Shown piece after piece: positions 11,358 to 18,006 of a stretch of DNA of 25,214 nt. The notes beneath the pieces were generated by a model. That model saw nothing but the letters and a program-made list of their open reading frames with translations. It did not search any database and was not told where the DNA came from. This DNA is from Bacillota bacterium (GTDB lineage: Bacteria > Bacillota > Clostridia > Tissierellales > Peptoniphilaceae). How positions within the stretch are numbered: position 1 is the stretch's first letter; each line of letters begins with the position of its first letter. The translations under genes and the position numbers were made by a program. The stretch covers positions 1 to 25,214 of the forward strand of contig JAEZYW010000223.1 in NCBI GenBank assembly GCA_023418835.1, in the 5' to 3' direction.

Positions 11358-11978
11358 ATGGAATTTTTAAAAATTGACGTAAATCATGGAGAAATGAATT
11401 GTTACATTGTTTATGACGATGAGACAAAAAAAGCAGGAATTATCGATCCAGGTAATGATTTTAAACAAATTTTAGAATCTATCGAGAAAAACCAACTTTC
11501 TCCTAAATATATATTGTTGACCCATTCTCATGGGGATCATATAGGCTCAATAGGAGATTTGAAAGAAAAATATCCAGACCTAAAGCTGGGAATCCACAAA
11601 GACGAAGTCCATATGCTAGAGAATCCGGATTTAAATTTAAGCGGTTTTATTTTAAGAGAACTCGTATATTACACTCCAGATTTTACTTTTGTGGATGGAG
11701 ATGAAATTTCTTTAGGAAATGAAAATCTAAAAGTAATTCACGTTCCCGGACACTCTCCTGGAGGAGTTTGTTTTATAGTGGATGATATTATATTCGCAGG
11801 AGACGTTATATTTAAGGGTAGCGTAGGAAGATCTGATTTATACGGTGGAGATGGGATGTTGTTAATTAAATCCATAAAGGAAAAGTTAATGACTTTACCT
11901 GATGAATATAGAGTTTATCCTGGACACGGACCTGAAACTACAATAGGATATGAAAAGAGAAGGAATCCTTTTCTATAA
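11358..11978 (+). CDS. Metallo-beta-lactamase-fold hydrolase, glyoxalase II-like
   Basis: A stand-alone metallo-beta-lactamase-fold protein of the YcbL/YqgX glyoxalase-II-like group (206 aa). The two-metal site is complete: HSHGDH at 56-61, His132 in VPGHSPGG, Asp149 in FAGDVIF and His190 in YPGHGPETTIG. It lacks the C-terminal helical domain of true hydroxyacylglutathione hydrolase, so the substrate (a thioester is likely) is not determined by the sequence. Start ATG 11358 follows TAGGTGA, which overlaps the dtd stop. The last base of its stop TAA is the first base of the hemZ ATG. This rel-dtd-MBL-hemZ order is common in Clostridia, but the functional link is not obvious. Confidence 0.93.
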   Translation: MEFLKIDVNHGEMNCYIVYDDETKKAGIIDPGNDFKQILESIEKNQLSPKYILLTHSHGDHIGSIGDLKEKYPDLKLGIHKDEVHMLENPDLNLSGFILRELVYYTPDFTFVDGDEISLGNENLKVIHVPGHSPGGVCFIVDDIIFAGDVIFKGSVGRSDLYGGDGMLLIKSIKEKLMTLPDEYRVYPGHGPETTIGYEKRRNPFL

Positions 11979-13342
11979 TGATTGAATTTGTTAATTTTGA
12001 TTATAAAAAAGAATATAGAGAATTGATTGAGACCTTTATTCCTAAAGCAGGTAATAGAGGTCAAATTTTCGTTTTTAGTAAATTAGGAAATTATCTCAAA
12101 ATAAATGTTGAAAGCTACAGTAACAAAATTGAAATAGATAATTATTTTTCCAAAGAAGAGAGCAATATTAAAAGGACGATTTATAAATTGCTAAGGGAAT
12201 ATTTTAAAGAAGAACTCCTTTGGGGAATGTTAGTAGGAGTAAATCCTCTAAAGCTATTTTTAAAATTAGAAAAAGAATTTGGACTAGAAAAATCCAAAGA
12301 AATTTTAAGAGAAGGATATTTTGTATCTTCAGAAAAAATTAATTTGGGATTTGAAATTTTAGATAATCAAAAGCCAATTCGCAAGGAATTAGAGGGGAAA
12401 CAGTCCATTTATATAGACATTCCTTTTTGCCCCAGTAGATGCAGTTATTGTTCTTATTCCACCTATAAAGTTAATGATGATTTGGTAGAAAAGTATTTAG
12501 AAAAACTCACCTTGGAAATGGAAAAAGTGTCCAAAAATATAAATATTAAACCACAAAATATTTATATTGGAGGGGGAACTCCTTCTTCAATTGGAAGAAA
12601 AAATTTAGAGAAATTGTTAAATTCAGTTTTTGCTAATTGGGGAAGAGTAGAAAAGATTACTGTGGAAATTGGTAGACCAGATACTATCAATAGTGAAATT
12701 TTAAAAACCCTTAAAAGTTTTGATGTAGATAGAATAAGCATAAATCCTCAGACTATGAATGATAAAACTTTGGAAATACTGGGAAGAAATCACAGTTCAG
12801 AAGAAGTAATAGAATCTTTTTCGCTGGCTAGAGGGTTGGGATTTAATAATATTAATGCAGACTTAATAATTGGACTTCCCCAAGAGACACATGAAGATTT
12901 TCAAAAAACTTTAGAACAAATAAAAATTTTAAATCCAGAGTCCTTGTCTATACACGCTTTAGCTTTGAAGAAAGGGTCTAAACTTGCAGAATCTGGATTT
13001 GAAAATGAAGAACTATTTGAATTCCAAAAAATAAGGAACGGTTTTGTTGAAAAGGAAAATTATTTGCCTTATTATCTTTACAGACAGAAGAACATGTTTT
13101 TAAATATTGAAAATATTGGGTATTCAAAATTAGGAATGGAATGTAAATATAATGTAGGTATGATGGAAGATATTCAAGATGTAATTGGATTTGGTTTGGG
13201 CAGTACTACAAAAATAATAAATAAAAATAAAATAATTAGACATATGAATTTTAGAACTCTAAGTGATTATTTTAAATATTTAGATAAGAACATTGATGAT
13301 AAAATAGAATTATTGGAGGGAAAGTCCTATGATATTAAATGA
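11978..13342 (+). CDS. hemZ: HemZ-type radical SAM protein (coproporphyrinogen dehydrogenase-like)
   Basis: A radical SAM enzyme of the HemN/HemW/HemZ group (454 aa). The cluster-binding motif is CPSRCSYC (Cys151, 155 and 158, CX3CX2C), inside IYIDIPFCPSRCSYCSY. It is followed by IYIGGGTPSS, the SAM-binding GGGTP element, and by DLIIGLPQET, typical of the family. About 140 N-terminal residues before the radical SAM core match the HemZ architecture rather than HemN or HemW. HemZ is annotated as oxygen-independent coproporphyrinogen oxidase, but no other heme gene is present here and the function of the clostridial proteins is not firmly established. The start ATG overlaps the previous stop (TAATG), with only a distant GAAGGA upstream, which suggests translational coupling. 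In many clostridia hisS and aspS follow; here hisS is absent and a Mur ligase overlaps the end by 14 bases. Confidence 0.9.
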   Translation: MIEFVNFDYKKEYRELIETFIPKAGNRGQIFVFSKLGNYLKINVESYSNKIEIDNYFSKEESNIKRTIYKLLREYFKEELLWGMLVGVNPLKLFLKLEKEFGLEKSKEILREGYFVSSEKINLGFEILDNQKPIRKELEGKQSIYIDIPFCPSRCSYCSYSTYKVNDDLVEKYLEKLTLEMEKVSKNINIKPQNIYIGGGTPSSIGRKNLEKLLNSVFANWGRVEKITVEIGRPDTINSEILKTLKSFDVDRISINPQTMNDKTLEILGRNHSSEEVIESFSLARGLGFNNINADLIIGLPQETHEDFQKTLEQIKILNPESLSIHALALKKGSKLAESGFENEELFEFQKIRNGFVEKENYLPYYLYRQKNMFLNIENIGYSKLGMECKYNVGMMEDIQDVIGFGLGSTTKIINKNKIIRHMNFRTLSDYFKYLDKNIDDKIELLEGKSYDIK

Positions 13343-14858
13343 TTTGTTAAAAGTCCTTAATATTTTAGAAACAAAAGGGGAAATAATTGGAGAATCAGAG
13401 ATTTCAGATGTCCAATATCATTCGGGAAAAGTCACAAAAAACAGTATATTTGTTGCCATAAAAGGGCATGAAGCAGACGGACACGACTATATAAAATCTG
13501 CAGAAGAAAAGGGAGCTATTTTAGCTGTTGTTGAAAACTTTGTCGATGAAGATATTCCAATGATAAAAGTTGGAGATTCCAGGAAGGCACTTGCTGATTC
13601 GGCAAATGCATTTTTTCACGAGCCTTCAAAAGAGTTAAAGGTTGTGGGAATAACAGCTACTAATGGAAAGACGACGACTTCTTTCATGACAGAAGCCATA
13701 TATAAAGAATTTCAACTAGAAACTGGAATTGTGGGCACAGTAGAAGTTAAATATAAAGATGTAAAAATTCCTTCTATTTTAACTACACCAGAAAGTAGAG
13801 ATCTTCAAGAACACACGAGAAATATGGTGGATGCTGGCGTTACAGATCTAATCATGGAGGTGTCCTCCCATGCCCAAGAAATGGATAGAATTAGGAATAT
13901 GGACTACGATATAGTAACCTTTAATAACTTATCTAGAGAACACATCGACCAACACGGAAGTTTTGAAAACTATTACGATATTAAGTCCAAGTTAATCAAA
14001 AAAGCTAAGGAAGTCGCCATAGCTATTTTAAATTTTGATGAAGAAAAAATTAAAGTTTTAAAAGATGAGACTAAGGCTAAAGTTTTGACTTATTCTATTA
14101 AAAACCTTGAGGAAGACTTTGGAATACAGAATTTAGATTTGAGTACGGGATTTGCAAAATTTAATTTTATTGTAAATAGAGATATTGAAGAATTGGACAT
14201 AAAGAAGGATTCCTTTCCAATTGAATTAGGAGTAGCGGGATATTCAGGAGTTATGAACTCCGTTGTTGCAATAATTATTTCTTTAGTAAGGGGAATTCCA
14301 AAGGAAGTTATTCAAAAAGCCTTGAAAAATTTCAAAGGCGTAGAAAGAAGATTTCAAATTATTTACGATGATGGATTTACTATTATAGATGACCACTATG
14401 CAAATTCTAGAAATATATCTGTCACTTTAGAGACCATAGAAAAAATGGATTACAACAACCTCTATATGCTTTATGCAATTAGGGGAAATCGCGGGGTAAA
14501 TTTAAATAGAGAAAGTGCTGAAGAAACTGCAAAATGGTTAAAGAGACTGAATGTGACAAAAATCTATAGCACATCAAGTGAAGAAACTGTCACTTGGAAA
14601 GATGAAGTTTCTCCCGAGGAAAAAGACGTGTTTTTTGAAATAATGGATAAAAACCATATTGCCATTGAGCATCACGACAGACTAGATGAAGCAATCTACA
14701 ATATCATGGAAAAAGTAGAAGAAAAGGATTTACTTTTATTAGCTGGTTGTCAAGGTATGGATCCAGGGGGAAGGATTTTACTAGAGAAACTTTCAGAAAA
14801 CTTTGATGTTGGAAAGAAAGAAGCTGTATTAAAAGTTTTAGAAGGTAGGGCTTTTTAA
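13329..14858 (+). CDS. Non-canonical MurE-family Mur ligase
   Basis: An ATP-dependent amide ligase related to MurE (UDP-MurNAc-tripeptide synthetase), 509 aa. The N-terminal domain is MurE-like (IFVAIKGHEADGHDYI at about 40-55). The P-loop is TATNGKTTT (109-117). TTPES (152-156), EVSSHAQ (177-183) and NLSREHIDQHG (200-210) follow, with Lys219 at the place of the carbamylated lysine. The C-terminal half diverges: the usual DYAHTPD is IIDDHYANSRN (352-362), the GGDRD region reads IRGNRG (384-389), the DNPR amino-acid-binding motif is missing, and GKGHE is replaced by GCQGMDPGGR (472-481). Those last two motifs contact the diaminopimelate or lysine being added, so the added group may differ from that of normal MurE. 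Start ATG follows GGAGG at 13315-13319 inside hemZ. Its own expression and substrate are unknown; the cell presumably has a standard murE elsewhere. Confidence 0.85.
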   Translation: MILNDLLKVLNILETKGEIIGESEISDVQYHSGKVTKNSIFVAIKGHEADGHDYIKSAEEKGAILAVVENFVDEDIPMIKVGDSRKALADSANAFFHEPSKELKVVGITATNGKTTTSFMTEAIYKEFQLETGIVGTVEVKYKDVKIPSILTTPESRDLQEHTRNMVDAGVTDLIMEVSSHAQEMDRIRNMDYDIVTFNNLSREHIDQHGSFENYYDIKSKLIKKAKEVAIAILNFDEEKIKVLKDETKAKVLTYSIKNLEEDFGIQNLDLSTGFAKFNFIVNRDIEELDIKKDSFPIELGVAGYSGVMNSVVAIIISLVRGIPKEVIQKALKNFKGVERRFQIIYDDGFTIIDDHYANSRNISVTLETIEKMDYNNLYMLYAIRGNRGVNLNRESAEETAKWLKRLNVTKIYSTSSEETVTWKDEVSPEEKDVFFEIMDKNHIAIEHHDRLDEAIYNIMEKVEEKDLLLLAGCQGMDPGGRILLEKLSENFDVGKKEAVLKVLEGRAF

Positions 14859-14884
14859 AAATAAATTAGTTCACAGAAAAGACA

Positions 14885-14906
14885 CTTTAAAGTCTCTTTA
14901 AAGTCT
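14885..14906 (+). repeat. Perfect 11-bp tandem repeat before the DUF2202-like gene
   Basis: CTTTAAAGTCT occurs twice back to back (14885-14895 and 14896-14906), ending 3 bases before ATG 14910. Each unit contains the palindrome CTTTAAAG. It occupies the place where a ribosome binding site should be. It is not followed by a T tract, so I do not call it a terminator. Confidence 0.8.
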
Positions 14907-14909
14907 GAA

Positions 14910-15431
14910 ATGACAAGAGAAACTTTATATAGGGAACTTAGCAAAAAATATCCAGAGTATCAATTGTTTGCTAGAATGTCTTTTTCTAAAAGTAGACATA
15001 TTGAATCTTTAAAATATATAATGAGAGGCATTGGAATTAATACAGAAAATGTAGTAGGAGAAAAAATAAATCTTCCAAATACTTTAGACAAATCTTTAGA
15101 GTATGCTATAAACTTTGAAAGAGCAGAATTAGAAAAATTAGAAAAAATTGGTAATTCATATGAAAATGAATATACAAATAGATTTATTGGAAATTTAGCT
15201 AGATCTTCCATAAGACATATAGAAATGCTGGAAAGAGCTACTGAATACGGCATTGACAATTTCAGCTGTAACAACTCTAGAGGCTATAGAAATAGAGAAC
15301 AATTTAATGATTTCAACAATGGATTTGAAAGAAGAGGAAACTTTCGATTTGAAAATGATTGGAACAGAGGTTTTGGAATGTGCCATGGAGGCATGAGTAG
15401 AAATAATTTCAATAGAAATCCAAATTGGTAA
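14910..15431 (+). CDS. DUF2202-like (ferritin-like helical) protein with Gly/Asn/Arg-rich tail
   Basis: A 173-aa protein. Residues 1-115 are helical and resemble the ferritin-like DUF2202 family: a helix ending EYQLF, then SKSRHIESLKYI with a GIGI turn, a third helix with Glu70 (FERAELEKLEKI), and a fourth with NLARSSIRHIEML and a YGI turn. Helices two and four share RHIExL, suggesting an internal duplication. The family's Glu-x-x-His metal ligand in helix two has Lys27 where Glu is expected, so diiron binding may be lost or changed. Residues 116-173 are low complexity, rich in Asn, Arg, Gly and Phe, with a GMCHGGM element near the end (156-162). No signal peptide is visible. The start has no Shine-Dalgarno, and no ATG, GTG or TTG lies upstream in the open frame before the stop at 14862. 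It sits 51 bases after the Mur ligase and ahead of the two-component genes. Function not known. Confidence 0.65.
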   Translation: MTRETLYRELSKKYPEYQLFARMSFSKSRHIESLKYIMRGIGINTENVVGEKINLPNTLDKSLEYAINFERAELEKLEKIGNSYENEYTNRFIGNLARSSIRHIEMLERATEYGIDNFSCNNSRGYRNREQFNDFNNGFERRGNFRFENDWNRGFGMCHGGMSRNNFNRNPNW

Positions 15432-15463
15432 TGGAAATCTAAAGTTATTGAAACACAGATTTT

Positions 15464-15550
15464 AAAGGGTCTTGATTATTATTGTTTTGAGAGTATTTCT
15501 TAGTCAGTTGACTTAAGATATTTAAAAAAACGATATATCAAGACCTTTTT
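15464..15550 (+). other. Structured intergenic region: 13-bp long-range stem with T run
   Basis: AAAGGGTCTTGAT (15464-15476) pairs with ATCAAGACCTTTT (15537-15549) over 13 bp with one G-T pair, and the right arm runs into TTTTT. The 60-base loop holds a second hairpin (15498-15505 with 15510-15518, one bulged base). An alternative GATAT/ATATC pairing (15517-15521 with 15535-15539) would compete with the outer stem. It may be the terminator of the DUF2202-like gene with an unusually large loop, or a switching leader of the response regulator gene. A possible -35 TTGACT (15508-15513) and a weak -10 lie inside it, but I do not rely on them. Confidence 0.5.
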
Positions 15551-15560
15551 CTAAAACTTC

Positions 15561-15592
15561 AACTAAGAAAATCCTTGGTTACATAATTATGT
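15561..15592 (+). promoter_or_regulatory. Small hairpin and 12-bp palindrome before the response regulator
   Basis: AACTAAG/CTTGGTT forms a 7-bp stem (15561-15567 with 15574-15580). It is directly followed by the perfect palindrome ACATAATTATGT (15581-15592), which abuts the ribosome binding site GAGGGTGA. The palindrome is a candidate operator, possibly autoregulatory; this is inference from position and symmetry only. Confidence 0.4.
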
Positions 15593-15604
15593 GAGGGTGA
15601 TACT

Positions 15605-16288
15605 ATGAATCGAATTTTGATTGCTGATGATAATGTACAGATAACGGAAATATTAAAAAAGTTTGCCATTAAAGAAGACTTAGATGTAGACGTGGCATAT
15701 GACGGGCAAGCAGCCTGGGAATTATTTTTAGAAAATAATTACGATGTCGTATTGCTAGATATTATGATGCCTAAAATAGATGGATATGATCTTTGCAAAA
15801 AGATTAGAAGTAAATCTATGGTGCCAATAATCATGATTACTGCAAAGGGAGAAGATTATGAAAAAATCATGTGTCTAGACTCAGGTGCAGATGATTATAT
15901 TGTAAAACCCTTTTCAGTAGCTGAGGTAATGGCTAGAATACGTGCTATTCTAAGGAGAATTGACAAATCCGAAAAAAATATTTTAGAAATTGGAAATCTA
16001 AAATTAAATCTAGACAGCTATTCTTGTGAGGTTTCTGGTGAAGATATACCTTTAACGAAAAAGGAATTTGAATTATTGTGGACTTTAGCTTATAACGATA
16101 ACAAGGTGTTTACTCGGGAGAATCTTTTAGATACTCTTTGGGGATATGACTACTACGGTGACTCTAGAACGGTAGATACACATATAAAAAGACTAAGGGG
16201 AAAATTATCTGAATTTCAGGATGAAAGTTGGGAAATTAAGACTATTAGAGGAGTAGGTTACAAGTTTGAAAAAATGGTGGCCCAATGA
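15605..16288 (+). CDS. OmpR/PhoB-family response regulator
   Basis: A DNA-binding transcriptional regulator, 227 aa. The receiver domain (1-118) has the full phosphorylation set: Asp8/Asp9, phospho-acceptor Asp52 in VVLLDIMMP, Thr79 in IMITAKG and Lys101 in YIVKPF. The C-terminal winged helix (about 125-223) shows LTKKEFELLWTLAYN and SRTVDTHIKRLRGKL, ending in IRGVGYKF, all typical of the OmpR family. Start ATG follows GAGGGTGA at 15593-15600. The kinase gene overlaps its end by 4 bases (ATGA), so the two form one operon and act as a pair. The regulon is not evident; the DUF2202-like gene just upstream is the nearest candidate target. No terminator follows the kinase before the T-box. Confidence 0.95.
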   Translation: MNRILIADDNVQITEILKKFAIKEDLDVDVAYDGQAAWELFLENNYDVVLLDIMMPKIDGYDLCKKIRSKSMVPIIMITAKGEDYEKIMCLDSGADDYIVKPFSVAEVMARIRAILRRIDKSEKNILEIGNLKLNLDSYSCEVSGEDIPLTKKEFELLWTLAYNDNKVFTRENLLDTLWGYDYYGDSRTVDTHIKRLRGKLSEFQDESWEIKTIRGVGYKFEKMVAQ

Positions 16289-17784
16289 AAAGTAAAATTG
16301 CAAAGAAGTTATTTTCCTACTTTTTCATAATAATGCTATTAAATTCTCTGGTTATTGGAGGAGCCTTTGCTTTTTTAGGACAGAGAAATTATATAAAAAC
16401 CTATAAGGAAAATCTTGTAGAACGAGGAGAAAATATATCTAGGGCACTAACAGAAAACAGTGGCTTATTTTCTAATGAAAACAATTCCCACATGAATAGA
16501 TCTATGGGACGTGGAAGCATGAGAGGTATGCACTTAAGCTCAGCTTATATAAGGTGGATGAATGAGGTCCTAGGTAGCAATGTGTGGATAATTAATAAAG
16601 ACGAAAAAGTTTTTCAAAGGGGAGATTCTGCCAATGTAATTTATTATGATAATCTCACCGATGAAGAAAAAACTGTAATAGATAAAGCATTTAGTGGAGA
16701 GACTGTTACATCAGAGAGTTTTAAAAGTGTATTTGATAAGGGTTCCATAACTGTTGCCACTCCTATGAAGAATGAAAATGGAAATGTCCTTGGGGCTATA
16801 TTAATACACGAAGATATAACGTCTACAGAGGGTGTATTATACACAGGTTTGTATATCTTATTTTTTTCTGCAATAATAGGAATTATTTTAGCTTCTATTC
16901 TGGCAATTGTATTTGCCAATAGGTTCATTAGTCCATTAAAAAAATTGGATAGAGTTTCAAAAGAAATGATATTAGGAGATTACAACGTCAAGTCTAATGT
17001 AGACCAAGATGACGAAATAGGAGAACTTGCCAAAAATATTGACGAACTTTCCCAGAGACTAGAAAAAAGTAGAATTGAAAATGAAAACTTGGACAATATG
17101 AGAAATGACTTCATGGCAAATATTTCTCACGAATTGAAAACTCCCGTCACTGTAATGAAAGGATCCCTTGAGGCCCTTGTGGAAGGTGTTATAGAAGAAG
17201 AGGAAATACCTGAATATCACAATATTTTATATAAAGAAATTGGACTTTTGGAAAGATTGGTGGGGGATTTAATGGAACTAAGTGCCCTTAAAAACTCCAA
17301 CTTTCCTATGAATTTTCAAGAAGAAAATCTTATAGGGATATTAAATGACGCAGTTAGAAGTCAAAGAATAATTGGAGAAGAAAGGGAAATTGAACTTGTT
17401 ATGGATATAAAAGATCCATTTGTTCTCATAAATTGCGACTACGCAAGACTTCGTCAAATGTTTGTAACTGTTATAGACAATGGGATAAAATTTTCAAATA
17501 AAAATGAAAAAGTTTACATTAAAGAATATGAAAAAGATTCTAAGGTAATAGTAGAAATAATAAATAGAGGAAAGCCAATTGAAAAAAGAGAAATAGAGAA
17601 TATGTTTGTATCTTTTTATAGAATAAAGGATACGAGAAAAAAAGGTTTTGGACTTGGACTTGCCATTGCCAAAGAAATTGCTTTGCGTCATAATATAGAA
17701 ATAAATGTAAGAAGTAATGAATTGGACGGAACGGTTTTTGAATTTATTATTCCCAAATTGACAAATACGACTAAATATGATTAA
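16285..17784 (+). CDS. Membrane sensor histidine kinase
   Basis: The sensor partner of the preceding regulator, 499 aa. Order: short cytoplasmic N-terminus, TM1 about 9-31, an external domain of about 32-184, TM2 about 185-210, HAMP about 211-264, HisKA with SHELKTP at 281-287 (phospho-acceptor His282), and an ATPase domain with N box DNGIKF (398-403; Asn399) and G box GFGLGLAIAK (454-463). The external domain begins with a patch at 66-83 (NNSHMNRSMGRGSMRGMH) that has four Met, two His and several Arg and Gly. The remainder (WIINKDEKVFQRG onward) resembles the PAS/Cache-like folds common in such sensors. Metal, peptide or envelope sensing are all possible; the patch hints at a soft metal but does not prove it. 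Start ATG overlaps the regulator stop. Confidence 0.94.
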   Translation: MKSKIAKKLFSYFFIIMLLNSLVIGGAFAFLGQRNYIKTYKENLVERGENISRALTENSGLFSNENNSHMNRSMGRGSMRGMHLSSAYIRWMNEVLGSNVWIINKDEKVFQRGDSANVIYYDNLTDEEKTVIDKAFSGETVTSESFKSVFDKGSITVATPMKNENGNVLGAILIHEDITSTEGVLYTGLYILFFSAIIGIILASILAIVFANRFISPLKKLDRVSKEMILGDYNVKSNVDQDDEIGELAKNIDELSQRLEKSRIENENLDNMRNDFMANISHELKTPVTVMKGSLEALVEGVIEEEEIPEYHNILYKEIGLLERLVGDLMELSALKNSNFPMNFQEENLIGILNDAVRSQRIIGEEREIELVMDIKDPFVLINCDYARLRQMFVTVIDNGIKFSNKNEKVYIKEYEKDSKVIVEIINRGKPIEKREIENMFVSFYRIKDTRKKGFGLGLAIAKEIALRHNIEINVRSNELDGTVFEFIIPKLTNTTKYD

Positions 17785-17786
17785 AT
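17758..17786 (+). promoter_or_regulatory. Promoter of the T-box/aspS unit, inside the kinase gene end
   Basis: A perfect -35 TTGACA (17758-17763), 17 bases, then TTAAAT (17781-17786, four of six consensus bases). The kinase stop codon TAA lies inside the -10. Transcription would begin near 17793, just before T-box stem I. Confidence 0.6.
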
Positions 17787-17792
17787 GTATTT

Positions 17793-17982
17793 AGCATTGA
17801 AGAGAAGGAGTAAAATAGCGTCGCCTTTAGAGAGCAGATGGTTGGTGGAAATCTGTGGTTAAAGTTATTTGAAGACATCTCGGAGCTTAAACGTAATGAC
17901 TGCGTAAAGTCTAAAAAGTTGAGGTTTGGCCTAATTAGGGTGGTACCGCGAGTAATATCGTCCCTTTGTGGACGATTTTTTT
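17793..17982 (+). ncRNA. T-box leader, tRNA-Asp specific, controlling aspS
   Basis: A 5' leader that binds tRNA-Asp and permits transcription when the tRNA is uncharged. The hallmark T-box AGGGTGGTACCGCG is at 17937-17950. Stem I base GAGA (17802-17805) pairs with TCTC (17878-17881). The AGTA element (17809-17812) and a distal loop with GGTTGGTGGAA, closed by CAGAT/ATCTG, are present. The specifier loop reads GAAGACATC with the codon GAC (17874-17876), which is aspartate and agrees with the downstream gene. The leader ends in an intrinsic terminator. Confidence 0.95.
17957..17982 (+). terminator. T-box intrinsic terminator
   Basis: ATCGTCC (17957-17963), a 6-base loop, GGACGAT (17970-17976), then a T tract. 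It competes with the antiterminator formed around 17937-17950. A GTG at 17968 opens an in-frame extension of aspS but lies in this hairpin and is not a start. Confidence 0.93.
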
Positions 17983-18006
17983 ATACGAATTTTTAAGGAG
18001 GAAGTT

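Noticed and set aside
14878-14906. Terminator after the Mur ligase gene
   Set aside because: The pairing in the CTTTAAAGTCT repeat has no usable loop or contains a mismatch, and no T tract follows, so read-through into the next gene is likely.
15581-15592. CATAAT at 15582-15587 as a -10 for the response regulator
   Set aside because: Transcription would start at about 15594, inside the ribosome binding site of the gene, which leaves no usable leader.
17968-18006. GTG 17968 as the aspS start
   Set aside because: It lies in the T-box terminator hairpin and has no ribosome binding site; ATG 18007 follows AAGGAGG.
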